64,000 nucleotides of DNA from Sphingosinicella sp. (GCF_013911755.1 NZ_JACESP010000015.1:32124-96123); one strand, 5' to 3'. Counted from the first letter of the stretch, positions 53,671-62,300 are shown. Program-made: numbers and translations. The notes: generated by a model not told the origin, from the letters alone.

Positions 53671-55281
53671 CTACGCCCGCCGCAGCAGCCTGCCGAGGAC
53701 GGTGTTGTCCGCCAGAATCTCGCGCGCGGCATTGTGCCCCGGCGCGCCGGTCACACCGCCGCCCGGATGCGTACCCGCGCCGCACATGTAGAGGCCTTTC
53801 AGAGGCCCCCGATAAGCGCCGTGCCCCAGCATCGGCCGCGCCGACCACAATTGGTCGAGCGACATGTTGCCGTGCATGATGTCGCCGCCGACGAGCCCGA
53901 ATTTGCGCTCCAGATCGAGCGGCGAGTGGATCTGCCGCGCGATCACCGAAGCTTTGAAGCCCGGCGCATAGGCCTCCACCGTATCGACGATCACGTCCGC
54001 CGCCGTCTCGCGCTCGTCATCCCAGCTTCGCCCGTCCGGAAGCTCGGGCGCGAACTGCTGGCAGAACAGGCTCGCGACGTGCTGACCCGCCGGCGCGAGG
54101 CTGTCGTCGACGATCGACGGGATCAGCATCTCGACGATCGGCCTCTTCGACATGCCGAACTGCTTGGCGTCGAGGAAGGCGCGGTCCATGTAATCGAGCG
54201 TCGGCGCGATGATGATGCCGCTCTGCAGATGCTCGCCCGGCTCGGGGAGGCTCGAAAAGCGTGGCAGTTCGGAAAGCGCCACGTTCATGCGGAACGTGCC
54301 TGACCCAGCCTTGAAGGTGCGGATGCGGCGCAGGAAGTCGGCCGGCAGGTCGCTGGCGTCGATCATGCGGTCGTAAAGCAGCTTCGGCCCGACGTTGGCG
54401 ATAACGCGGTCGGCCGCAATCTCCTCGCCGCCGATGAGGCGCACGCCCGTCGCCGTGCCGCCGTCCACCAGTACCTTCTCGACCGGCGTCTCGAGACTGA
54501 TCTCCACGCCGAGGTCGCGGCACACCTTCGCCATGATCTCGGTGATCTTGCCCATGCCGCCGATGCTGTGGCCCCATGCACCCTTCTTGCCGTTTACCTC
54601 GCCGAACACATGGTGGAGCAGCACGTAGGCCGAACCGGGCGTATCGGGGGAGGCATAGTTGCCGACGACCGCGTCGAAGCCGAATGCCGCCTTCACCGCT
54701 TCGCTTTCGAACCATGAATCGAGAAAACTGCGCGCCGACTTCACGAACAGGTCGAGCACGTCGCGCTGCTTCTCCAAGGGCAGGCCCGCAAGCCGCCGCC
54801 CCTGCCGCGCGGCATCGATCAGCGTCTTGACGCCGTCACCGACGTTGGGCGGTGCCTTCAGCGACAGGTCGCGCAGCACGTCCGCCACGGTTTCGAGCGC
54901 GTCGTAATATTGGGGCAGCACGTCCGCGTCACGGTTGGAAAACTTGCGGAACTCGGTCTGCGTCTTCTCCAGCCCGCCACCCAGCAGCAGGTAGCGGCCG
55001 TCGTCCTGCGGCAGGAAGTTCGAATAGGGCCGCTCGATCACGCGGTAGCCGTGGTCGGCAAGCCGCATGTCGGCAATCACCTTGGGGTTCAAGAGGCTGA
55101 CCGTGTAGCTCGCCACCGAGTTGCGGAAACCGGGATGGAACTCCTCGGTCACAGCCGCGCCGCCGATCACGCCGCGGCGTTCGAGCACGCGCACCTTGAG
55201 GCCCGCACGCGCGAGGTAGAAGGCGCAAACAAGGCCGTTGTGGCCGCCGCCGATGATGACGGCGTCATAGCGTTTGGTCAT
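53671..55281 (-). CDS. FAD-dependent oxidoreductase, phytoene desaturase/PYROXD2-like
   Basis: 536 residues. N-terminal dinucleotide-binding fold YDAVIIGGGHNGLVCAFYLARAG (seen as GGGHNGLV and LERRGVIGGAAVTEE) and a C-terminal FAD segment GLYMCGAGTHPGGGVTGAPGHNAA, the carotenoid-desaturase/amine-oxidase type. No carotenoid genes are nearby; instead a Rieske oxygenase gene is 39 bp upstream on the same strand, which suggests a catabolic dehydrogenation step. Substrate unknown. Its 3' end faces mtgA across the long inverted repeat. Confidence 0.88.
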   Translation of the reverse strand: MTKRYDAVIIGGGHNGLVCAFYLARAGLKVRVLERRGVIGGAAVTEEFHPGFRNSVASYTVSLLNPKVIADMRLADHGYRVIERPYSNFLPQDDGRYLLLGGGLEKTQTEFRKFSNRDADVLPQYYDALETVADVLRDLSLKAPPNVGDGVKTLIDAARQGRRLAGLPLEKQRDVLDLFVKSARSFLDSWFESEAVKAAFGFDAVVGNYASPDTPGSAYVLLHHVFGEVNGKKGAWGHSIGGMGKITEIMAKVCRDLGVEISLETPVEKVLVDGGTATGVRLIGGEEIAADRVIANVGPKLLYDRMIDASDLPADFLRRIRTFKAGSGTFRMNVALSELPRFSSLPEPGEHLQSGIIIAPTLDYMDRAFLDAKQFGMSKRPIVEMLIPSIVDDSLAPAGQHVASLFCQQFAPELPDGRSWDDERETAADVIVDTVEAYAPGFKASVIARQIHSPLDLERKFGLVGGDIMHGNMSLDQLWSARPMLGHGAYRGPLKGLYMCGAGTHPGGGVTGAPGHNAAREILADNTVLGRLLRRA

Positions 55282-55320
55282 TGCAGCAACCCCTCTGGTC
55301 TTTTGGCTTTTTTGGTATTT

Positions 55321-56508
55321 TCAGTGCGCAGCGTGCGGGCGCCGGCTCCACCCCGGCGGCGGCGAACGGTGCTGGCGCGCCTCCGGGATCAGGTTCCGGA
55401 TCTTGCGGCAGAAGTTGCGGAGCGCGACCTCCGTTTCCGCGAGCGGCCCGACCGTGAAGCTTTCGGAGGCCATGCCGTCCTGCACGCGGTTGATGAGCCA
55501 CGTGTCCTCGGCATTCACCTGCCGGTTGATGCGCCAGTTGAGGTAGCGCGCGGCCTTCATCTCGCGGCGATCGTCGGGCACGGCATAGCTGATCTCGCGG
55601 ATCAGCGTCTCGGTCGGGGAGATCGGCAGCCACTGCATGAAATCGACCTGATCGGGATAGATATCGAAGGCGACGTTCGGCCACAGCTTGAAATAGGTCC
55701 ACAGCTTCTGCCGGTTCTCGGGCAGGTAGGGCACGTGCGGCAGGTACTTCTGATACGCCTTCTCGGACGGGTTGTTCGAAAGCCGCTCCCGGATCGGCCC
55801 CCACATCTTGTCGACGTTCTCCTGCGCCTCGACGCCGTAGCCGCTTCCCATCAGCCGCGTGAGGCCGGGGTGCGCGACGGGGATGTGAAGCCCGTCCGAA
55901 TAATTGTCGCCGACGTTCTTCCAGTTCACGCGGCGCGGACGCAGCGTGACGCGGCCGAACGCTTTCAGGTCCTCGAACCGGTAAGGCTGCACCTCATGGT
56001 CATAAGGCGCGATCATCTCCGCGACCGAGGGCCCGCCGTCGTTTTCGAGCCGCACGAAGATGAAGCCGCGCCAGATTTCGAGGTCAACGGGCACGAGGCC
56101 GTGCTTCGATTGGTCGAGCCCCGGATAGGTCTGCTTCAGCGGCACGCCGACGAGCTTGCCTTCAAGATCGAACGACCAGGCGTGATACGGGCAGGTCAGC
56201 TTCTTCGCGACCGCACAGCCCGAAGGACCGTCGACCAGCCGCGCGCCGCGATGGCGGCAGACGTTCGTAAAGGCACGGACCGCCTCGTCCTGCCCGCGCA
56301 CGACGACGATGCTTTCGCCGAGATATTCGAGCGTGTGATAGTCGCCGATGTTCGGCACATCGCTCAGGTGGCACACGACCTGCCACGACGGGCGCATCAC
56401 GCGCCGCATCTCGACCGCGAAGAACTCCGGGTCCGAATAGGTCCACGCCGGCAGGCTCCAGCCCGCATCGGGGTCCGCGTCGATCGTCGCTGCCGCCTTG
56501 GTCGCCAT
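55321..56508 (-). CDS. Rieske non-heme iron oxygenase, alpha subunit type
   Basis: A 395-residue ring-hydroxylating-type oxygenase. Rieske [2Fe-2S] motif CRHRGARL...CPYHAW (Cys-x-His, Cys-x2-His) near residues 83-109; mononuclear iron site in NYSDGLHIPVAHPGL (Asp-x2-His-x4-His) with a later Asp in AFDIYPDQVDF. It hydroxylates or demethylates an aromatic, steroid or quaternary-amine substrate with O2 and electrons from a separate reductase; neither reductase nor ferredoxin is encoded nearby. A 19-bp motif at 56526..56544 lies 18 bp upstream of the start and recurs before the transporter/amidohydrolase pair. Confidence 0.92.
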   Translation of the reverse strand: MATKAAATIDADPDAGWSLPAWTYSDPEFFAVEMRRVMRPSWQVVCHLSDVPNIGDYHTLEYLGESIVVVRGQDEAVRAFTNVCRHRGARLVDGPSGCAVAKKLTCPYHAWSFDLEGKLVGVPLKQTYPGLDQSKHGLVPVDLEIWRGFIFVRLENDGGPSVAEMIAPYDHEVQPYRFEDLKAFGRVTLRPRRVNWKNVGDNYSDGLHIPVAHPGLTRLMGSGYGVEAQENVDKMWGPIRERLSNNPSEKAYQKYLPHVPYLPENRQKLWTYFKLWPNVAFDIYPDQVDFMQWLPISPTETLIREISYAVPDDRREMKAARYLNWRINRQVNAEDTWLINRVQDGMASESFTVGPLAETEVALRNFCRKIRNLIPEARQHRSPPPGWSRRPHAAH

Positions 56509-56525
56509 CCCGCCTCCACACTATA

Positions 56526-56544
56526 TTGGACACGTGTATAACAG
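56526..56544. promoter_or_regulatory. Repeated upstream motif, copy A (before Rieske oxygenase)
   Basis: TTGGACACGTGTATAACAG, with the palindromic core ACACGTGT, lies 18 bp upstream of the oxygenase start in the 59-bp gap after the transporter gene. It matches copy B at 57718..57736 in 16 of 19 positions. Such a repeat in front of two sets of functionally linked genes looks like an operator for a common regulator; no candidate regulator gene is adjacent. Confidence 0.5.
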
Positions 56545-56567
56545 AGATGTGCGCCTGGCAAGCCTTT

Positions 56568-57704
56568 TCAAAGCGGCTGGGCAAGCGGCATCCGGCGTCG
56601 GAGCGCGACGAGCAGCACGAGCGTCTGCACCGTGTAGAGCCCCGCAAGCCACAGCGGCAGGCCCCGGGGCGTTACCTCCATCAGCGCCGCGGCGGCGGGC
56701 GGCCCCACCATCGCACCCACGGCATAGGCGAAGACAAGGCCACTGCCGATCTCCACGCGCTCTTCACGGGTCGCGGTGTCGTTGCCGAGCGCCACGAGCA
56801 GGCCGTAGAGCGGCAGCAGGCAGCCGCCGAGAACGAAGCTCCCGGCGAGCGCCGCGGCAAGGGCCGGCCGCGCTGGAAGGCCGAGCGCCGCGCCCGCGAT
56901 CACCGTGCCGACCGCACCGAGCAGGATCGCGCGCCGCCGGTCGATCCGGTCGGACAGCCAGCCGAGCGGCCACTGCGCGAGCGCCGCGCCGAGCAGGACC
57001 GCCGTCATGAAGGCCGAAACCTCGCGCACGCTCATCCCGTTCGCCTGCGCGTAGACCGGGCCGAGCGCGTACAGCGAGGCTTCGCCAAGGCCGTAGATCA
57101 CGCAGCCCGCCATCGCCACGGGCGCGGCGCGGATCACGCGCAGCGGCCGCAACCGCCCTGCCGCAGGCAGCACGGCCCCCACGGGCACCCTCAGCCGCAC
57201 GACCGCCGCCAGCGCGACCACGCCCGACGCCAGCACGAACGGCGCCCAGCCGCTCACCCCGAGCAGCCCCACAGCGAACTGGCCGGTGATGAGCGCCGCC
57301 TTGCTCGCGATCATGTAGAGCGAGAGCAGCCGCCCGCGTCCGGCGTTGTCCACTTCGGCGTTCAATCCCGCCTCGGCGAGGATGTAGAGCAGCGCGAAGC
57401 CGGTGCCAGAGACGAAGCGGATCGCGGCCCATGCCGCGGGGTGCGGAAACAGCGGCAGCGCGATGATGCCGCCGAGCGCCAGCAGCGCGGCGACCGCAAA
57501 GGCGCGCCCGCTGCCCAATCGCTGCACCAGCGGCGGGGCAAGCCAGGGCCCGATCAGGAAGCCCACATAATAAATGCCGGCGATCCAACCGATATGGTGC
57601 GGCGTGAAGCCGAGGCCGGTCGCGTACAGGGGGACGAGCGTCGTCATCACGCCGATGGCGATGAGCGCGAGCGATATGCTTGCGATGAGCCCCCCGATGA
57701 TCAT
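56568..57704 (-). CDS. MFS transporter (YcaD/major facilitator type)
   Basis: An inner-membrane carrier of 378 residues with about twelve hydrophobic segments. The first loop motif reads HHIGWIAGIYYVGFLIGP, with the conserved second loop WLSDRIDRRRAILLGA near residue 240. The start ATG 57704 gives the natural N-terminus MIIGGLIASISLALIA; the frame is open further but would add a charged, poorly conserved leader. It is followed by the Rieske oxygenase and FAD oxidoreductase on the same strand and is divergent from an exported amidohydrolase, so it may import that enzyme's product. Confidence 0.86.
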   Translation of the reverse strand: MIIGGLIASISLALIAIGVMTTLVPLYATGLGFTPHHIGWIAGIYYVGFLIGPWLAPPLVQRLGSGRAFAVAALLALGGIIALPLFPHPAAWAAIRFVSGTGFALLYILAEAGLNAEVDNAGRGRLLSLYMIASKAALITGQFAVGLLGVSGWAPFVLASGVVALAAVVRLRVPVGAVLPAAGRLRPLRVIRAAPVAMAGCVIYGLGEASLYALGPVYAQANGMSVREVSAFMTAVLLGAALAQWPLGWLSDRIDRRRAILLGAVGTVIAGAALGLPARPALAAALAGSFVLGGCLLPLYGLLVALGNDTATREERVEIGSGLVFAYAVGAMVGPPAAAALMEVTPRGLPLWLAGLYTVQTLVLLVALRRRMPLAQPL

Positions 57705-57717
57705 CCGCGAATTCCTA

Positions 57718-57736
57718 TTTGACGCGTGTATAATAG
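57718..57736. promoter_or_regulatory. Repeated upstream motif, copy B (transporter/amidohydrolase gap)
   Basis: TTTGACGCGTGTATAATAG lies 14 bp upstream of the transporter start (57704) and 33 bp upstream of the amidohydrolase start (57770). It matches copy A (56526..56544) in 16 of 19 positions, including CGTGTATAA. TTGACG and TATAAT are only four bases apart here, so it is not a sigma-70 promoter in itself. A shared operator is proposed. Confidence 0.5.
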
Positions 57737-57769
57737 TCCAGCAGGATACGCGCGGACAGGGAGGGACGG

Positions 57770-59053
57770 ATGACGATTCTGCAACGGATTTCTTGCGCGC
57801 TGCTCGCGGCCGGGCTGCTCGCCGCGCCCGTGCTCGCGGAAACCTCATACGTGCGCGCCGGGCGCCTCGTCGACACCGAAAGCGGCAAGGTCCTTGCCGA
57901 CCGGCTAATCCGCATCGAGGACGGGCGCGTCGCCGCCGTCACGCCCTACGCGCCGCCTCCCGAAGGCGCGAAGATGCTCGACTGGTCCGGCTTCACCGTC
58001 CTCCCCGGCCTTATCGACATGCACACGCACCTCTCCGACTGGGGCCAGACGAACAACGTCGCCGAACCGCTGCTCCACTCGGCGGAGGACATCGCATTCG
58101 TTGCCGCGAAGAACGCGCGCGACACGCTGAACGCGGGCTTCACCAGCGTGCGCGACGTCGGCACGTTCCGTGCCTTCGGCGACGTGTCGTTGCGGAACGC
58201 CATCGACGCTGGGTCCATTGAAGGCCCGCGCATGGCGGTTGCCGGCGCCTATCTCACCGTTCCGGGCGGCGGCGGCGAAGTGACGGGCATGGCGCCCGAC
58301 GTCGAAATTCCCGCCATCATGCGCATGGGGGTCGCATCCGGCCCTGACGAAATGAAGACGAAGGCACGCATGCTCTTCCAGCGCGGCGCCGACTTCCTGA
58401 AGCTGATCGCCACCGGCGCCGTCCTCGCCGCCGGCACCGAGCCCGGCGCCCCGGAGATGACCGAGGCGGAGGTCCGCGCTGCCGTCGACGAAGCCGCGCG
58501 CTACGGCAGTTATGCGACCGCCCACGCGCACGGGGCCGAGGGCATCAAGATCGCGCTGAACGGCGGCGTCCGCTCGATCGAGCACGCCTCGCTGATCGAC
58601 GAGGAAGCCATCCAGCTTGCGAAGAAGAAGGGCGCGTGGCTGGTGATGGACATCTACAACGGCGACTTCATCAAGGAGATGGGCAAGGCGGAGAACTGGC
58701 CCGCCGAGATCATGCGCAAGAACGACGAGACGACGGACGCGCAGCGCATCGGCTTTCGCAAGGCGGTCTCGGCAGGGGTGAGGATCGCCTACGGCACGGA
58801 CGCTGGCGTCTTCCCGCACGGCCTCAATGCGCAGCAGTTCAAGTATATGGTCCGCTACGGCATGACCCCGATGCAGGCGATCCAGTCGGCAACGACGAGC
58901 GCGGCGGCCCTGATGGGCAAGTCGGCGGAGGTCGGCGTCATCGCGCCCGGCCGCTACGCCGATCTCGTCGCCGTTGCCGCCGATCCGCTGGCGGATATCA
59001 GCGCGCTGGAGCGCGTCGACCATGTCATGAAGGGCGGCAAACTCATCCGCTGA
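57770..59053 (+). CDS. Exported metal-dependent amidohydrolase (Xaa-Pro dipeptidase-like)
   Basis: A 427-residue amidohydrolase with a signal peptide ending near residue 23 (LLAAPVLAE). Metal site: His-x-His in DMHTHLSDW, Lys in FLKLIATGAV (probably carboxylated), His in TAHAHGAEG and SIEHAS, and Asp in YGTDAGVFPHG; all are present. Relatives split Xaa-Pro or Xaa-Arg/Lys dipeptides and N-acyl amino acids; some act on organophosphates or mycotoxins. Probably periplasmic. It is divergent from an MFS transporter across the repeated motif copy B, so hydrolysis outside and import of the product is a fair reading, but inferred. Confidence 0.92.
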   Translation: MTILQRISCALLAAGLLAAPVLAETSYVRAGRLVDTESGKVLADRLIRIEDGRVAAVTPYAPPPEGAKMLDWSGFTVLPGLIDMHTHLSDWGQTNNVAEPLLHSAEDIAFVAAKNARDTLNAGFTSVRDVGTFRAFGDVSLRNAIDAGSIEGPRMAVAGAYLTVPGGGGEVTGMAPDVEIPAIMRMGVASGPDEMKTKARMLFQRGADFLKLIATGAVLAAGTEPGAPEMTEAEVRAAVDEAARYGSYATAHAHGAEGIKIALNGGVRSIEHASLIDEEAIQLAKKKGAWLVMDIYNGDFIKEMGKAENWPAEIMRKNDETTDAQRIGFRKAVSAGVRIAYGTDAGVFPHGLNAQQFKYMVRYGMTPMQAIQSATTSAAALMGKSAEVGVIAPGRYADLVAVAADPLADISALERVDHVMKGGKLIR

Positions 59054-59115
59054 GCCCGCAACCTTCCCGGCCCCGCCGCGTTCAGGGAACGAGCGGGGAT
59101 GATGAGGAGGGTTTC

Positions 59116-59319
59116 ATGGAAGACCGGAAATCAAATCTGAAGCTGGAAGGCGAAGGCAGTTACGAAGGCGCGCGCGAATATCAGGCCGCGCAGCAGGAAT
59201 TCGCAAAATCGGGCAAGGTGGACGCCAAGGCCCGCGAAGCCGCCGATGCCGTCGATGGTGCCGAAGCTGCCGAGCTGGAAGCCGCGCGCAAGGCCGCCGC
59301 CCGCGGCAAGACCGCCTGA
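59116..59319 (+). CDS. Small hydrophilic alanine/glutamate-rich protein
   Basis: A 67-residue acidic protein, mostly helical by composition: NLKLEGEGSYEGAREYQAA, then an Ala/Glu/Lys-rich repeat-like tail. GAGGAGG five bases before ATG 59116 is a strong ribosome site, which supports a real gene despite the small size. It follows the amidohydrolase by 62 bp and precedes a small membrane protein by 21 bp. Similar small proteins are common in sphingomonads and other alphaproteobacteria without known function. Confidence 0.78.
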   Translation: MEDRKSNLKLEGEGSYEGAREYQAAQQEFAKSGKVDAKAREAADAVDGAEAAELEAARKAAARGKTA

Positions 59320-59340
59320 ATCCGCAATAAGGAAAACAAT

Positions 59341-59529
59341 ATGGAATATGGACTGATCGGGCTCGTCATTCTGGCCCTCGACATCTGGGCGGTGCTGAGC
59401 GTCTGGGGCAGCGGCGCCTCAACCGGTGCCAAGGTCGCCTGGACCATCGGCATTATCATCTTCCCGGTGGTGGGCCTTGTTGTCTGGTTCCTTGCCGGCC
59501 CGCGTGGAAGCAAGACGGCAGTGCTTTAG
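59341..59529 (+). CDS. Small membrane protein, PLDc_N-like
   Basis: A 62-residue protein with two hydrophobic helices (LIGLVILALDIWAVLSVWG and VAWTIGIIIFPVVGLVVWFL) ending in AGPRGSK. This is the layout of the PLDc_N domain found at the N-terminus of cardiolipin synthases and as stand-alone proteins. TAAGGAAAACAAT precedes the ATG. It ends four bases inside the convergent DUF3501 gene. Function unknown; probably inner membrane. Confidence 0.8.
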   Translation: MEYGLIGLVILALDIWAVLSVWGSGASTGAKVAWTIGIIIFPVVGLVVWFLAGPRGSKTAVL

Positions 59530-60119
59530 GCGAAATCCCGGGCCAGTTCCGCGCGCATATCCGGGCCGATGATCGCCATATGGCCGTAGTAGGGATGGTC
59601 GATTCCGAAGATCACCGTGCCACGGCCGCTCCTCCACTCGGCAATCTGAGCGTCCGTGAACGGAAAATGCAGGAAATGCACCGACGACGCCTTGCCATCC
59701 TCGCGGCTGCGCTCGACGTCCCCTTCCGGCACCGCGGCGATGCGCGTCTCGCCGAGGTGAAGGTAGATGTGCTCCTCCACTCCACCGAGCCGGCCCAGAA
59801 TCGAGGCGCGCAGCTTGGGATCGTCGATTTCGAACATCAGCGTCGCGGTCAGCTCGTGGCCGTTCGGGATCATCGGATTGTACGCGGCAAGCTCGTCCGG
59901 AATCTGCTCGGCCCCGCCCCGCTCGATGTACAGCATTTCATGAATTTGCAGCCACATGCTATCATACGACTCGAAGAAGACGGTAACATGTGGTCCCACT
60001 GAAAGGCGGCGCTTTTTCTTCGCCTCGACCTGCCCCAGCCGTAATGCTTTCCGCTGCTCGCCATAGGCGCGCATGTCCATGATGTCGGTGGCTTCGATGG
60101 CACGGATTTCGCGGGTCAT
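59526..60119 (-). CDS. DUF3501 family protein
   Basis: A 197-residue soluble protein with the DUF3501 pattern: ATDIMDMRAYGEQR, RRLSVGPHVTVFFES and MLYIERGG, then ELTATLMFEI. No reaction is established. It normally occurs with a heterodisulfide-reductase-like Fe-S protein and a rubrerythrin, and does so here: the Fe-S gene ends 14 bp upstream and the rubrerythrin lies beyond it. ATG 60119 starts the conserved part; the frame is open upstream through the Fe-S gene. The module is thought to serve oxidative-stress or sulfur-redox protection. Confidence 0.87.
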   Translation of the reverse strand: MTREIRAIEATDIMDMRAYGEQRKALRLGQVEAKKKRRLSVGPHVTVFFESYDSMWLQIHEMLYIERGGAEQIPDELAAYNPMIPNGHELTATLMFEIDDPKLRASILGRLGGVEEHIYLHLGETRIAAVPEGDVERSREDGKASSVHFLHFPFTDAQIAEWRSGRGTVIFGIDHPYYGHMAIIGPDMRAELARDFA

Positions 60120-60133
60120 GGGCTTTCTCGATT

Positions 60134-61471
60134 CTAGAGACCGTAGGCTTTCGCCAGCAGTTCGATGGGATGCGGCACCTGCTCTGGAACGCCTTCGCCG
60201 CCCTCCCGCTCCATCACCTGCTTGAGGTGGGGTCCGGCGAGCGGGCATTCGGAAACCATGAAGGCGGCGTTCGTCTTCAGCATGGCGCGGCCCGCCGGCT
60301 TGCCGATCTTGAGCGCGGTGGCGAAGTTTTCCTTGAACATGCCCCACTTGCCGCCGTGGCCCGAGCAGCGCTCGACGACACCGACCTTCGCTTCGGGGAT
60401 CAGTCGCAGCATCTCCGCGCCCTTCTGCCCCATGTTCTGCGCGCGGCTGTGGCAGGGCAGATGGATCGCGATGTCGCCGCCGAGCGGTTGCATACCGGGT
60501 GCGAGCCCCTCTTTTTTCGCGATGTCGACCACATATTCGGTGATGTCGAACGTCGCCCCGGCAAGCTTCGCAACCAGCGGATCGGAGGGCAGCATGAGCG
60601 GCCATTCGAACTTCAGCATCAGCGCGCACGAGGGCGTCACCGCCACAACGTCGAAGCCTTCATCAATCAAGGGCGCGAAGGCCGCCGCAACGCTCCGTGC
60701 CTGCTCGGCGACCGCCGCAAGATCACCGTTCTCCAGCTTGGGCATCCCGCAGCAGCCGGGATACACGACACGCGTCTCGACGCCGTTCGCCTTCAGCACC
60801 TTCAACGCAGCCTCGCCCGGCCCGGGCATGTTCCAGTTCGCGAAACATGTCGCATAGAGCGCCGCCTTGCGCCCGGCAGCGGGGGCAGCCGCGTCCACGT
60901 CAATCCGGTCCAGATCGGCACGGCGGTCGAGCGGCGTGTCGGCGAACGGTGGCAGCCACGCCTCACGATCAATACCCGCCGTCTTTTCCATCACGGTGCG
61001 CGTCAGGCCGTTTCCGCTATCCGTCGCCCAGTTGGCGAGCGGTGACAGGAACGTCGCGAGCTTGCCGTTGCGATCGGTCTTTGCAAGTTCCCGGTCGGGA
61101 AGGCCGATCTTGCCGTTCTTGTGCTCCACGGCGCGCGCGCGAAGCATCAGGTGCGGCACATCGAGCGCCCATTCGTGCGGCGGCACGTAAGGACACTTGG
61201 TCATGAAGCACATGTCGCAGAGCGTGCAGGCGTCCACGACCGGCTTGTAATCGGTCTTCGGATCGAGCCCGTCGATCTCGCCGCTTGGCGATTCGTCGAT
61301 CAGGTCGAACAGGATCGGGAAGCTGTCGCACAGGTTGAAGCAGCGGCGGCAACCGTGGCAGATGTCGAACGCGCGCGTCAGCTCGGCTTCGAGCTTCGCC
61401 TCGTCGTAGAAATCGGGGTTTTCCCAATCGATCGGATGGCGCGTCGGCGCCTCCAGACTGCCCTCACGCAT
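60134..61471 (-). CDS. Heterodisulfide reductase-related Fe-S oxidoreductase (GlpC/HdrD-like)
   Basis: A 445-residue protein. The N-terminal part has two [4Fe-4S] motifs, CHGCRRCFNLC and CTLCDMCFMTKCP; the C-terminal part has two cysteine-rich CCG-type domains, the first with YPGCCGMPKLENG, the second with HLPCHSRAQ and ERCSGHGGKWGM, where the usual second Cys of CCG reads Ser-Gly. It should carry electrons between the membrane or flavoproteins and a partner, perhaps rubrerythrin. GGGGGA close to ATG 61471 supports the start. The rubrerythrin gene is 246 bp upstream, and DUF3501 follows after 14 bp. Confidence 0.92.
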   Translation of the reverse strand: MREGSLEAPTRHPIDWENPDFYDEAKLEAELTRAFDICHGCRRCFNLCDSFPILFDLIDESPSGEIDGLDPKTDYKPVVDACTLCDMCFMTKCPYVPPHEWALDVPHLMLRARAVEHKNGKIGLPDRELAKTDRNGKLATFLSPLANWATDSGNGLTRTVMEKTAGIDREAWLPPFADTPLDRRADLDRIDVDAAAPAAGRKAALYATCFANWNMPGPGEAALKVLKANGVETRVVYPGCCGMPKLENGDLAAVAEQARSVAAAFAPLIDEGFDVVAVTPSCALMLKFEWPLMLPSDPLVAKLAGATFDITEYVVDIAKKEGLAPGMQPLGGDIAIHLPCHSRAQNMGQKGAEMLRLIPEAKVGVVERCSGHGGKWGMFKENFATALKIGKPAGRAMLKTNAAFMVSECPLAGPHLKQVMEREGGEGVPEQVPHPIELLAKAYGL

Positions 61472-61647
61472 CGGCGTCCCCCAACGGTTCTGGCTTCAAA
61501 GAACATATCCGTTTCTTGAAAGCGCCCGGTCGGACGCACGGCACGAATTCCCACACGAAACGTGTACGCCTGTCCCTCGAAGCGGCGACGGGAACTGACG
61601 CCGTGCGTCCGAACGGACGCTCGCAACGCTGTTTTGGAGGCTACGGG

Positions 61648-61679
61648 AGGGGCGGCTCCGGTCCCGCGGACCCGCCCCT
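61648..61679. repeat. GC-rich hairpin between rubrerythrin and Fe-S oxidoreductase genes
   Basis: AGGGGCGG / CCGCCCCT plus TCCG / CGGA form a 13-position stem with one C-C mismatch and a six-base loop, in the 246-bp gap 3' of rubrerythrin. There is no T-run on either side, so it is more likely an mRNA-end stabiliser or attenuator that lets rubrerythrin be made in excess over the downstream genes. The rest of the gap shows nothing recognisable. Confidence 0.5.
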
Positions 61680-61717
61680 CGCCTCCCACAGCGGACACTC
61701 TTGCCGCTCTTGCCCTC

Positions 61718-62137
61718 TCAGGCGTCGAGCGTGTCGAGTGTCTTCTGAAACTTGCCGGCGTGGCTTTTTTCGGCCTTGGCGAGCGTCTCGAACCAGTCGG
61801 CGATCTCGTCGAAGCCCTCGTCACGCGCGGTGCGCGCCATGCCGGGGTACATGTCGGTATATTCGTGCGTCTCGCCCGCGATTGCCGACTTCAGATTGTC
61901 GGACGTCGAGCCGATGGCGAGGCCCGTGGCCGGATCGCCCACCTCTTCAAGATATTCGAGGTGACCGTGCGCGTGGCCCGTCTCGCCTTCCGCCGTCGAG
62001 CGGAACACGGCAGCGACATCGTTGTAGCCTTCGACATCGGCCTTCTGCGCGAAATAGAGATAGCGGCGGTTCGCCTGGCTCTCACCCGCGAAAGCAGCCT
62101 TCAGATTGTCCTCGGTCTTCGTGCCCTTGAGTCCCAT
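61718..62137 (-). CDS. Rubrerythrin family protein (no rubredoxin domain)
   Basis: A 139-residue ferritin-like diiron protein. Iron ligands: Glu in [14 protein letters not shown], Glu-x-x-His in [14 protein letters not shown], Glu in [10 protein letters not shown] and Glu-x-x-His in AEKSHAGKF. The C-terminal rubredoxin domain of classical rubrerythrin is missing, so electrons must come from elsewhere, possibly the Fe-S oxidoreductase encoded downstream. It reduces hydrogen peroxide. AAGGAGATGGATC before ATG 62137 is an ideal ribosome site, pointing to strong expression. Two ATCGAT copies at 62260..62274 lie in its upstream region. Confidence 0.92.
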   Translation of the reverse strand: MGLKGTKTEDNLKAAFAGESQANRRYLYFAQKADVEGYNDVAAVFRSTAEGETGHAHGHLEYLEEVGDPATGLAIGSTSDNLKSAIAGETHEYTDMYPGMARTARDEGFDEIADWFETLAKAEKSHAGKFQKTLDTLDA

Positions 62138-62259
62138 GATCCATCTCCTTCCCCAATGATCGATCGCGAAAACCAGCGCGGCGCGGACGCGGCCTGATTT
62201 CAGCATCAAAGCTATCGACCGCCACGCGCAACCGCCAACGCATTTTCTGCGTGAAGCTG

Positions 62260-62274
62260 ATCGATCCGATCGAT
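62260..62274. promoter_or_regulatory. ATCGAT-CCG-ATCGAT repeat in the rubrerythrin upstream region
   Basis: Two ATCGAT hexamers three bases apart, 123 bp upstream of the rubrerythrin start, in the 310-bp gap 62138..62447 shared with a divergent TonB receptor. It could be a regulator site for the peroxide-defence module. Besides this and the Fur-like box at 62301..62315, I see only AT-rich sequence and no further gene in that gap. Confidence 0.3.
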
Positions 62275-62300
62275 AAATAGCACGCGACTTATCAAGGTAA

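Noticed and set aside
57719-57734. TTGACG and TATAAT as a sigma-70 promoter
   Set aside because: The two hexamers are only four bases apart, far from the 16-18 needed; the similarity to the motif at 56526 makes an operator more likely.
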